A stretch of 64,000 bases of DNA, taken from contig CM072802.1 of assembly GCA_037013495.1 (NCBI GenBank), positions 66,586,483-66,650,482 on the forward strand, written 5' to 3'. This document shows positions 52,441 to 63,343 of this stretch, piece after piece. The notes beneath the pieces are model-generated. The model did no database searches, was not told where the DNA came from, and worked only from the letters and a program-made list of their open reading frames with translations. This DNA comes from Hippophae tibetana. Lineage: Eukaryota > Streptophyta > Magnoliopsida > Rosales > Elaeagnaceae. The stretch's first letter is position 1, and every line of letters starts with the position of its first letter. Made by a program: the position numbers and the translations under genes.

Positions 52441-54393
52441 GTTGGATGCAATTCCTTTCAACATCTATTATTTATTGATAACAAAATATTCGATTTGTCA
52501 TGTTAAAAATACAAAGATGACAAGGAATGCTCGTTTTGACGTGACACCGTTGTAGGCATTGATGGGCATCTCTAACACCCCGTGGGCAAAACCATGTCAA
52601 ACGATGGAATTATTGGGCCATTTTTTTCACACATGTTTAGAATAGTATTCCATCTCGTATTCGAAAGTTTCATGATTTTGTGGACACGTGAAATATTTTT
52701 AGTCATTTTTTGAAGTATTCAAAAATTCATTAAAATTAGAAAATTTGGCAAAAATAATTATTTCTTGTTGGATGCAATTCCTTTCATCATCTAAGATTTA
52801 TTGATAAAAAAATTTTAGATTTGGCATGGTATAAATACGAAGATGACAAGGGATGCTCGTTTTGAGGTGCCACCGTTGCGGGGATTGATGGGCACCTCTA
52901 ACACCCCGTGGGCAGATCCATATGAAATCATTGAATTTTATGGCTATTTTTTTCACATATATTTAGAATAGTATGTCATCTCGTACTGGAAAGTTTAATG
53001 ATTTTATGGAAACGGGAAGTATTTTTAGTCATTTTTTGAAGTATCCGAAAAATCATGAAAAATAGAAAATTGGGTAAAAATTATTATTTCTTGTTGGATG
53101 CAATTCCTTTCATTATCTAAGATTTATTGATCACAAAATATTCGATTTGTCATGATAAAAATACAAAGATGACAAGGAATGCTCGTTTTGAGGTGCCACC
53201 GTTGCGGGCATTAATGGGCACCACTAACACCCCGTGGGCAAACCCATGACAAACGATGGAATTATTGGGCCATTTTTTTCACACACGTTTAGAATAGTAT
53301 TCCATCTCGTATTGGAAAGTTTCATTATTTTATGGACACGTGAAATATATTTAGTCATTTTTTGAAGTATCCGAAAATTCATTAAAATTAGAAAATTTGG
53401 CAAAAATTATTATTTCTTGTTGGATGCAATTCCTTTCATCATCTAAGATTTATTGATCACAAAATTTTAGATTTGGCATGGTATAAATACGAAGATGACA
53501 AGGAATGCTCGTTTTCAGGTGCCACCGTTGCGGGCATTGATGGGCACCTTTAACACACCGTGGGCAGAACCATATGAAACGATAGAATTTTATGGCTATT
53601 TTTTTCACATATATTTAGAAAGGTATGTCATCTCGTACTGGAAAGTTTAATGAATTTTTGGAAACGGGAAGTATTTTTAGTCATTTTTTGAAGTATCCGA
53701 AAAATCATGAAAAATAGGAAATTCGGCAAAAATTATTTTTTCTTGTTGGATGCAATTCCTTTCATTATCTAAGATTTATTGATCACAAAATATTCGATTT
53801 ATCATGGTAAAAATACAAAGATGACAAGGAATGCTCGTTTTGAGGTGCCACCGTTGCGGGCATTGATGGGCACCTCTAACACCCCGTGGGCAAAACCATG
53901 TCAAACGATGGAATTATTGGGCCATTTTTTTCACACATGTTTAGAATAGTATTGCATCTCGTATTGGAAAGTTTCATTATTTTATGGACAAGTCAAATAT
54001 TTTGTCATTTTTTGAAGTATCCGAAAATTCATTAAAATTAGAAAATTTGGCAAAAATTATTAATTCTTGTTGGATGCAATTCCTTTCATCATCTAAGATT
54101 TATTGATCACAAAATTTTAGATTTGGCATGGTATAAATACGAAGATGACAAGGAATGCTCGTTTTGAGGTGCCACCGTTGCGGGCATTGATGGGCACCTT
54201 TAACACACCGTGGGCAGAACCATATGAAACGATAGAATTTTATGGCTATTTTTTTCACATATATTTAGAATGGTGTGTCATCTCGTACTGGAAAGTTTAA
54301 TGTTTTATGGAAACGGGAAGTATTTTTAGTCATTTTTTGAAGTATCCGAAAAATCATGAAAAATAGGAAATTCGGCCAAAATTATTATTTCTT
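52441..54393. repeat. (ab)3 6-mer HOR, unit 6, right-edge copy
   Basis: Starts as a good unit (TTCAACATC head, GACGTGACACC, GATAAAAAAATTTTAG) but accumulates changes. AAATCATGAAAAATAG replaces AAATCCTG near 53,050. The last pair of monomers is replaced by GAAATTCGGC and GTCAAATATTTTGTC forms near 53,720-54,000. TTTAATGTTTTATGG near 54,297 has lost two bases. The homogenised HOR block fades out within this unit. Confidence 0.8.
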
Positions 54394-55258
54394 GTTGGAT
54401 GCAATTCCTTTCATTATCTAAGATTTATTGATCACAAAATATTCGATTTGTCATGGTAAAAATACAAAGATGAAATGGAATGCTCGTTTTGAGGTGCCAC
54501 CCTTGTAGGCATTGATGGGCATCTCTAACACCCCGTGGGCAAAACCATGTCAAACGATGGAATTATTGGGCCATTTTTTTCACACATGTTTAGAATAGTA
54601 TTCCATCTCGTATTGGAAAGTTTCATTATTTTATGGACAAGTGAAATATTTTTAGTCATTTTTTGAAGTATCCGAAAATTCATTAAAATTAGAAAATTTG
54701 GCAAAAATTATTATTTCTTGTTGGATGCAATTCCTTTCATCATCTAAGATTTATTGATCACAAAATTTTAGATTTGGCATGGTATAAATACGAAGATAAT
54801 AAGGAATGCTCGTTTTGAGGTGCCACCGTTGCAGGCATTGATGGGCACCTTTAACACACCGTGGGCAGAACCATATGAAATGATAGAATTTTATGGCTAT
54901 TTTTTCACATATATTTAGAATGGTGTGTCATCTCGTACTGGAAAGTTTAATGTTTTATGGAAACGGGAAGTATTTTTAGTCATTTTTTGAAGTAACCGAA
55001 AAATCATGAAAAATAGAAAATTCGGCCAAAATTATTATTTCTTGTTGGATGCAATTCCTTTCATTATCTAAGATTTATTGATCACAAAATATTCGATTTG
55101 TCATGGTAAAAATACAAAGATGACATGGAATGCTCGTTTTGAGGTGCCACCCTTGTAGGCATTGATGGGCAACTCTAACACCCCGTGGGCAAAACCATGT
55201 CAAACGATGGAATTATTGGGCCATTTTTTTGCACACATTTTTAGAATAGTATTCCATC
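54069..55258. repeat. Tandem dimer at the edge of family A
   Basis: Anchors at 54,069, 54,394, 54,720 and 55,044 give a dimer period of 650-651 bp. Both dimers share TGGTGTGTCATCTCG (54,271 and 54,922), TTTAATGTTTTATGG and TCGGCCAAAATTATT (54,373 and 55,022). So the last stretch before the junction is organised as a 2-mer rather than a 6-mer. The last monomer is cut at the family junction. Confidence 0.75.
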
Positions 55259-55275
55259 TTTCATTCTCTATGATT
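55245..55275. other. Junction between satellite families A and B
   Basis: The last A monomer (anchor 55,044) runs through TAGAATAGTATTCCATCT and stops about 214 bp after its anchor. The sequence then continues as family B from about 15 bp after a B anchor (TTCATTCTCTATGATTTATT). The distance from the last A anchor to the first B anchor (55,568) is 524 bp instead of about 651, a net loss of about 127 bp. The short stretches ATTCC and TTTCAT occur near both break sites and could have served as microhomology. No foreign sequence lies at the joint. Confidence 0.85.
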
Positions 55276-57055
55276 TATTGCTCACAAAATATCTGGTTGG
55301 CACGGTAAAAATACGAAGATGACAAGAAATGCTCGGTTTCGGGTGCCACTGTGGGGGGGCATTGATAGGCATGTCTAACACCCCGTGGGAAATTCGTGTC
55401 AAACGAAGGAATTCTTGGGCGATTTTTTGCACACGTGTTTGGAATAATATTTGATCACATAATGGAGAGTTTCATAATCTTATGGACACAGGAAGTGGTT
55501 TTTGTGATTTTTTGAACTCTCGGAAAATCATGAAAAATAGAATATTCGTCCAAAGTTGTCGGTTCTTGTTGGACGCAATTCCTTTCATCCTCTATGATTT
55601 ATTTCTGACAAAATATCAGGTTTGGCACGGTAAAAATACGAAGATGACAAGGAATGCTCGGTTTCGGGTGCCACTGTGGGGGGCATTCATAGGCATGTCT
55701 AACACCCCGTGGGCAAATTGGTGTCAAACAAAGGAATTCTTTTGCGATTTTTTGCACACGTGTTTGCAATAATATTTGATCACTTAATGGAGAGTTTCAT
55801 AATCTTATTGCCAAAGGAAGCATTTTTTGTGATTTTTTGAACTCTCGGAAAATCATGAAAAATAGAATATTCGTCCAAAGTTGTCGGTTCTTGTTGGACG
55901 CAATTCCTTTTATCCTCTATGATTTATGCTCACAAAATATCCGTTTTGGCATGGTAAAAATATGAAGATGACAAGGAATGCTCGGTTTCGGGTGCCACTA
56001 TGGGGGGCATTGATAGGCATGTCTAACACCCCGTGGGCAAATTCGTATCAAACGAAGGAATTCTTGGGCGATTTTTTGCACACGTGTTTGGAATAATATT
56101 TGATCACATAATGGAGAGTTTCATAATCTTATGGACACAGGAAGTAGTTTTTGTGATTTTTTGAACTCTCGGAAAATCATGAAAAATAGAATATTCGTCC
56201 AAAGTTGTCGGTTCTTGTTGGACGCAATTCCTTTCATCCTCTATGATTTATTTCTCACAAAATATCAGGTTTGGCACGGTAAAAATACGAAGATGATAAG
56301 GAATGCTCGGTTTCGGGTGCCATTGTGGGGGGCATTGATAGGCTTGTGTAACACCCCGTGGGCAAACTCGTGTCAAACGATGGAATTATTGGGCTTTTTT
56401 TTGCACACGTGTTTGGAATAATATTTGATCACATAATGGAGAGTTTCATAATCTTATGGACACCGGAAGTATTTTTTGTGAGTTTTTTAACTCTCGGAAA
56501 ATCATGAAAAATAGAATATTCGTGCATAGTTGTCGGTTCTTGTTGGACGCAATTCCTTTCATCCTCTATGATTTATTGCTCACAAAATATCAGGTTTGGC
56601 ACGGTAAAAATACGACGATGACAAGGAATGCTCGGTTTTGGGTTCCACTGTGGGGAGCATTGATAGGCATGTCTAACACCCCGTGGGCAAATTCGTGTCA
56701 AACGAAGGAATTCTTGGGCGATTTTATGCACACGTGTTTGGAATAATATTTGATCACATAATGGAGAGTTTCATAATCTTATGGACACAGGAAGTATTTT
56801 TTGTGATTTTTTGAACTCTCGAAAAAGCATGAAAAACAGAATATTCGTCCAAAGTTGTCGGTTCTTGTTGGACGCAATTCCTTTCATCCTCTATGATTTA
56901 TTTCTCACAAAATATCAGGTTTGGCACGGTAAAAATACGAAGATGACAAGGAATGCTCGGTTTCGGGTGCCACTGTGGGGGGGCATTCATAGGCATGTCT
57001 AACACCCCGTGGGCAAATTGGTGTCAAACGATGGAATTCTTGGGCGATTTTTTGC
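55259..57055. repeat. Family B subtype B1, about 5.5 monomers
   Basis: Monomers next to the junction share CACACGTGTTTGGAAT (or CACACGTGTTTGCAAT), CACATAATGGAGAGTTTC, GACACAGGAAGT, TTTTTTGTGATTTTTTGAAC and AGAATATTCGTCCAAAGTTG. Individual monomers differ by small changes, for example a G run of six to seven in CTGTGGGGGGGC near 55,350 and 56,975. No higher-order unit is evident among them. They contain CACGTG at a different place in the monomer from type a of family A. Confidence 0.8.
56542..56866 (+). repeat. Example family B monomer (325 bp, subtype B1)
   Basis: A complete B monomer between two anchors. Compared with A it has CATCCTCTATGATTTATTG after the anchor, lacks TATAAATA, and carries GGAATTCTTGGGCG, CACACGTGTTTGGAAT and ATAATGGAGAGTTTCATAAT. 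At the site where type a has TGGACACGTGAAAT and type b has TGGAAACGGGAAGT, B monomers read TGGACACAGGAAGT or TGGACATGGGAAGT, sharing features with both. Confidence 0.85.
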
Positions 57056-57192
57056 ACACCTGTTTGGAATAAGATTTGATCACATACTGAAAAGTTTCAT
57101 AATCTTATTGACATGTGAAGTATTTTTAGTTATTTTTTGAACTCTCGGAAAATCATGAAAAATAGAAAATTCGTCCGAATTTGTCGATTCTT

Positions 57193-60100
57193 GTTGGACG
57201 CAATTCCTTTCATCCTCTATGATTTATTGATCACGAAATATCAGGTTTGGCAAGGTAAAAATACCAAGATGACAAGGAATGCTCGTTTTGGGTGCCACTA
57301 TATGGGAAAGTAGTAGGCATGTCTAACACACCGTGCGCAAACTCGTCCAAACGATGGAATTCATGGTCGATTTTTTGCACAACTGTTTGGAATAATATTT
57401 TATCACATACTGCAAAGTTTCATAATCTTATGGACATGGGAAGTATTTTTAGTTATTTTTTAAACTCTCGGAAAATCATGAAAAATAGAAAATTTGTCCA
57501 AAATTATCGGTTCTTGTTGGACGCAATTCCTTTCATCCTCTATGATTTATTGATCACGAAATATCAGGTTTGGCAAAGTAAAAATACGAAGATGACAAGG
57601 AATGCTCGTTTTGGGTGCCACTATATGGGACATTGGTAGGCATGTCTAACACCCCGTGGGCAAACTCGTCCAAACTATGGAATTCTTGGGCTATTTTTTG
57701 CACACCTGTTTGGAATAATATTTGATAACATACTGCAAAGTTTCATAATCTTATGTTCAGCGGAAGTAATTTTATTTATTTTTGAAATTTTTGGAAAATC
57801 ATGCAAAATATAAAATTCATCCAAAATTGTCGGTTCTTGTTGGACGCAATTCTTTTAATCCTCTATGATTTATTGACCACTAAATATCAGGTTTGGCACT
57901 GTAAAAATACGAAGATGACAAGGAATGCTCTGTTTCGGGTGCCACCATGTGGGGCATCGATAGGCAAGTCTAAAACCGCGTGGGCAAACTCGTGTCAAAC
58001 GATGGAATTCTTGGGCGTTTTTTTGCACACCTGTTTGGAATAATATTTGATCACATACTGCAAAGTTTCATAATCTTATGGACATGGGAATTATTTTTAT
58101 TTATTTTTTGAACTCACAGAAAATCATGAAAAATAGAAAATTCTCTCAAAATTGACGATTCTTTTTGGACGCAATTCCTTTCATGCTCTATGATTTATTG
58201 ATCACGAAATATCAGGTTTGGCACGGTAAAAATACGAAGATGACAAGGAATACTCGTTTTGGGTGCCACTATGTGGGACATTGATAGGCATGTCTAACAC
58301 CCCGTGGGCAAACTCGTCCAAACGATGGAATTCTTGGGCTATTTTTTGCACACCTGTTTGGAATAATATTTGATAACATACTACAAAGTTTCATAATCTT
58401 ATGTTCAGGAGAAGTACGTTTAGTTATTTTTTAAACTCTCGGAAAATCATGAAAAATATAAAATTCATCCAAAATTGTCGGTTCTTGTTGGACGCAATTC
58501 TTTTAATCCTCTATGATTTATTGATCACTAAATATCAGGTTTGGCACTGTAAAAATCTGAAGATGACAAGGAATGCTCGGTTTCGGGTGCCACCATGTGG
58601 GGCATCGATAGGCATGTCTAAAACCCCGTGGGAAAACTCGTGTCAAACGATGGAATTCTTGGGCAATTTTTTTCACACCTGTTTGGAATAATATTTGATC
58701 ACATACTACAAAGTTTCATAATCTTTTGGACATGAGAAGTATTTTTAGTTATTTTTTGAACTCTCGGAAAATCATGAAAAATAAAACATTCTACCAAAAT
58801 TGTCGTTCTTGTTGGATGTAATTCCTTTCATCCTCTATGATTTATGGATCCCGAAATATCAGGTTTGGGATGGTAAAAATACGAAGATGACAAGGAATGC
58901 TCGTTTTCGGGTGCCACTAAGTGGGGCATTGATAGGCATGTCTAAAACTCCGTGGGCAAACTCGTGTCAAACGATGGAATACTTGGGCGACTTTTTACAC
59001 ATCTGTTGGAACAATATTTGATAACATACTGCAAAGTTTCATAATCTTATGTTCCGGGGAACTAGTTTTAGTTAATTTTTGAACTCTCGGAAAATCATTA
59101 AAAATTGAAAATTAGTCCAAATTTGTCGGTTCTTGTTGGACGCAATTCCTTTAATCCTCTATGATTTATTGATCACTAAATATCAGGTTTGGCAGAGTAA
59201 AAATACGAAGATGACAAGGAATGCTCGTTTTCGGGTGCCACCATTTGGGGCATTGATAAGCATGTCTAAAACCCCGTGGGCAAACTCGTGTCAAACGATG
59301 GAATTCTTGGGCAATTTTTTGCACAACTGTTTGGAATAATATTTTATCACATACTGCAAAGTTTCATAATCTTATGGACATGGGAAGTATTTTTAGTTAT
59401 TTTTTGAACTCTCGGAAAATCATGAAAAATAGAAAATTTGTCCAAAATTATCGGTTCTTGTTGGACGCAATTCCTTTCATCCTCTATGATTTATTGATCA
59501 CGAAATATCAGGTTTGGCAAAGTAAAAATACGAAGATGACAAGGAATGCTCGTTTTGGGTGCCACTATATGGGACATTGGTAGGCATGTCTAACACCCCG
59601 TGGGCAAACTCGTCCAAACAATGGAATTCTTGGGCTATTTTTTGCACACCTGTTTGGAATAATATTTGATAACATACTGCAAAGTTTCATAATCTTATGT
59701 TCAGGGGAAGTAGTTTTAGTTATTTTTTGAACTCTCGGAAAATCATGAAAAATAGAAAATTCGTCCAAAATTGTCGGTTCTTGTTGGACGCAATTCCTTT
59801 CATCCTCTATGATTTATTGATCACTAAATATCAGGTTTGGCACCGTAAAAATACGAAGATGACAAGGAATGCTCGTTTTTGGGTGCCACTATGTGGGACA
59901 TTGATAGGCATGTCTAAAACCCCGTGGGCAAACTCGTCGAAACGATGGAATTCTTGTGCGATTTTTTGCACACCTGTTTGGAATAATATTTGATCACATA
60001 CTGCAAAGATTCATAATCTTATGGACATGGGAAGTATTTTTAGTTATTATTTGAACTCGGAAAATCAGGAAAAATAGAAAATTCGTCCAAAATTGTCGGT

Positions 60101-60753
60101 TCTTGTTGGACGCAATTCCTTTCATCCTCTATGATTTATTGGTCACTAAATATCAGGTTTGGCACGGTAAAAATACGAAGATGACAAGGAATGCTCGATT
60201 TTGGGTGCCACTATGTGGGACATTGATAGGCATGTCTAAAACCCCGTGGGCAAACTAGTCCAAACGATGGAATTCTTGGGCGATTTTTTGCACACTTGTT
60301 TGGAATAATATTTGATCAGATACTGCAAAGATTCATAATCTTATGGACAATGGAAGTATTTTTAGTTAGTTTTTGAACTCTCGGAAAATCATGAAAAATA
60401 GAAAATTCGTCCAAAATTGTTGATTCTTGTTGGACGCAATTCCTTTAATCCTCTATGATTTATTGATCACTAAATATCAGGTTTGGCACAGTAAAAATAC
60501 GAATATGACAAGGAATGTTCGGTTTCGGGTGCCACCATGTGGGGCATTGATAGGCATGTCTAAAACCCCGTGGGCAAACTCGTGTCAAACGATGGAATTC
60601 TTGGGCGATTTTTTGCACACCTGTTTGGAATAAGATTTGATCACATACTGAAAAGTTTCATAATCTTATGGACATGGGAAGTATTTTTAGTTATTTTTTG
60701 AACTCTCGGAAAATCATGAAAAATAGAAAATTCGTCCAAATTTGTCGATTCTT
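57193..60753. repeat. Family B 11-mer HOR, 3,561 bp, copy 1
   Basis: Eleven B2 monomers that recur with a constant shift of 3,561 bp from 57,0xx onward. Paired marks are TTGGAATAAGATTTG (57,064 and 60,625), the TATATGGGAAA form near 57,299 and 60,860, TCATGCAAAATATAAAATTC (57,799 and 61,360), CTTTTGGACATGAG (58,723 and 62,284), a one-base shorter TTGTCGTTCTTG (58,799 and 62,360), and ATTAGTCCAAATTTGTCGG (59,112 and 62,673). B2 differs from B1 by CACACCTGTTTGG, CATACTGCAAAG and TATTTTTAGTTATTTTTTGA. Confidence 0.85.
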
Positions 60754-63343
60754 GTTGGACGCAATTCCTTTCATCCTCTATGATTTATTGATCAGGAAAT
60801 ATCAGGTTTGGCAAGGTAAAAATACCAAGATGACAAGGAATGCTCGTTTTGGGTGCCACTATATGGGAAATTAGTAGGCATGTCTAACACACCGTGCGCA
60901 AACTCGTCCAAACGATGGAATTCATGGGCGATTTTTTGCACACCTGTTTAGAATAATATTTGATAACATACTGCAAAGTTTCATAATCGTATGTTCCGGG
61001 GAAGTAGTTTTAGTTATTTTTTGAACTCTCAGAAAATCATTAAAATAGAAAATTCGTCCAAAATTGTCGGTTCTTGTTGGACGCAATTCCTTTCATCCTC
61101 TATGATTTATTGATCACTAAATATCAGGTTTGGCACCGTAAAAATATGAAGATGACAAGGAATGCTCATTTTTGGGTGCCACTATGTGGGACATTGATAG
61201 GCATGTCTAAAACCCCGTGGGCAAACACGTCCAAACGATGGAATTCTTGGGCTATTTTTTGCACACCAGTTTGGAATAATATTTGATAACATACTGCAAA
61301 GTTTCATAATCTTATGTTCAGCGGAAGTAATTTTATTTATTTTTGAAATTTTTGGAAAATCATGCAAAATATAAAATTCATCCAAAATTGTCGGTTCTTG
61401 TTGGACGCAATTCTTTTAATCCTCTATGATTTATTGACCACTAAATATCAGGTTTGGCACTGTAAAAATACGAAGATGACAAGGAATGCTCTGTTTCGGG
61501 TGCCACCATTTGGGGCATCAATAGGCATGTCTAAAACCGCGTGGGCAAACTCGTGTCAAACGATGGAATTCTTGGGCGATTTTTTGCACACCTGTTTGGA
61601 ATAATATTTGATCACATACTGCAAAGTTTCATAATCTTATGGACATGGGAATTATTTTTAGTTATTTTTTGAACTCACAGAAAATCATGAAAAATAGAAA
61701 ATTCTCTCAAAATTGTCCATTCTTTTTGGACGCAATTCCTTTCATCCTCTATGATTTATTGATCACGAAATATCAGGTTTGGCACGGTAAAAATACGAAG
61801 ATGACAAGGAATGCTCGTTTTGGGTGCCACTATGTGGGACATTGATAGGCATGTCTAACACCCCGTGGGCAAACTCGTCCAAACGATGGAATTCTTGGGC
61901 TATTTTTTGCACACCTATTTGGAATAATATTTGATAACATACTACAAAGTTTCATAATCTTATGTTCAGGAGAAGTAGGTTTAGTTATTTTTTAAACTCT
62001 CGGAAAATCATGAAAAATATAAAATTCATCCAAAATTGTCGGTTCTTGTTGGACGCAATTCTTTTAATCCTCTATGATTTATTGATCACTAAATATCAGG
62101 TTTGGCACTGTAAAAATACGAAGATGACAAGGAATGCTCGGTTTCGGGTGCCACCATATGGGGCATCGATAGGCATGTCTAAAATCCCGTGGGAAAACTC
62201 GTGTCAAACGATGGAATTCTTGGGCAATTTTTTTCACACCTGTTTGGAATAATATTTGATCACATACTACAAAGTTTCATAATCTTTTGGACATGAGAAG
62301 TATTTTTAGTTATTTTTTGAACTCTCGGAAAATCATGAAAAATAAAAAATTCTTCCAAAATTGTCGTTCTTGTTGGATGTAATTCCTTTCATCCTCTATG
62401 ATTTATGGATCACGAAATATCAGGTTTGGGATGGTAAAAATACGAAGATGACAAGGAATGCTCGTTTTCGGGTGCCACTATGTGGGGCATTGATAGGCAT
62501 GTCTAAAACTCCGTGGGCAAACTCGTGTCAAACGATGGAATACTGGGGCGACTTTTTACACATCTGTTTGAACAATATTTGATAACATACTGCAAAGTTT
62601 CATAATCTTATGTTCCGGGGAACTAGTTTTAGTTAATTTTTGAACTCTCGGAAAATCATTAAAAATTGAAAATTAGTCCAAATTTGTCGGTTCTTGTTGG
62701 ACGCAATTCCTTTAATCCTCTATGATTTATTGATCACTAAATATCAGGTTTGGCAGAGTAAAAATACGAAGATGACAAGGAATGCTCGTTTTCGGGTGCC
62801 ACCATTTGGGGCATTGATAAGCATGTCTAAAACCCCGTGGGCAAACTCGTGTCAAACGATGGAATTCTTGGGCAATTTTTTGCACAACTGTTTGGAATAA
62901 TATTTTATCACATACTGAAAAGTTTCATAATCTTATGGACATGGGAAGTATTTTTAGTTATTTTTTGAACTCTCGGAAAATCATGAAAAATAGAAAATTT
63001 GTCCAAAATTATCGGTTCTTGTTGGACGCAATTCCTTTCATCCTCTATGATTTATTGATCACGAAATATCAGGTTTGGCAAAGTAAAAATACGAAGATGA
63101 CAAGGAATGCTCGTTTTGGGTGCCACTATATGGGACATTGGTAGGCATGTCTAACACCCCGTGGGCAAACTCGTCCAAACAATGGAATTCTTGGGCTATT
63201 TTTTGCACACCTGTTTGGAATAATATTTGATTAAATACTGCAAAGTTTCATAATCTTATGTTCAGGGGAAGTAGTTTTAGTTATTTTTTAAACTCTCGGA
63301 AAATTAAGAAAAATATAAAATTCGTCCAAAATTGTCAGTTCTT
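60754..63343. repeat. Family B 11-mer HOR, copy 2, about eight monomers
   Basis: Follows copy 1 by 3,561 bp until about 63,250. It then stops matching: CACTGTAAAAATACG and CCACCATGTGAGGC near 63,400-63,460 replace the CACCGTAAAAATACG and CCACTATGTGGGAC of copy 1 near 59,840-59,900. Differences within the matched part are scattered single bases such as CACACCAGTTTGG near 61,262. Confidence 0.82.

Larger units (their letters stand above)
1..55258. repeat. Satellite family A array, about 326-bp monomer
   Basis: Head-to-tail satellite of about 170 monomers. The anchor GTTGGATGCAATTCC recurs at 27, 353, 679, 1005, 1331, 1657, 1982 and onward at steps of 326 or 325 bp to 55,044. The 325-bp steps mostly reflect one fewer T in the run before CACATAT. 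Each monomer has an AT-rich body with A and T tracts, and one GC-richer core of about 60 bp containing GCCACCGTTGCGGG, CACCCCGTGGGC or variants. All monomers lie in the same orientation and no other sequence interrupts them. There is no coding content. The length is close to two nucleosomal repeats, as is common for plant centromeric and subtelomeric satellites (family knowledge). Chromosomal position and species cannot be read from the window. Confidence 0.97.

Noticed and set aside
55482..55772. 96-codon frames in family B (also 56131, 56456, 58401, 61962, 63258) and shorter relatives to 63,878
   Set aside because: Same situation: the frame is a translation of nearly one whole satellite monomer, repeated because the DNA is. 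No start context, domain or codon-level constraint was seen.
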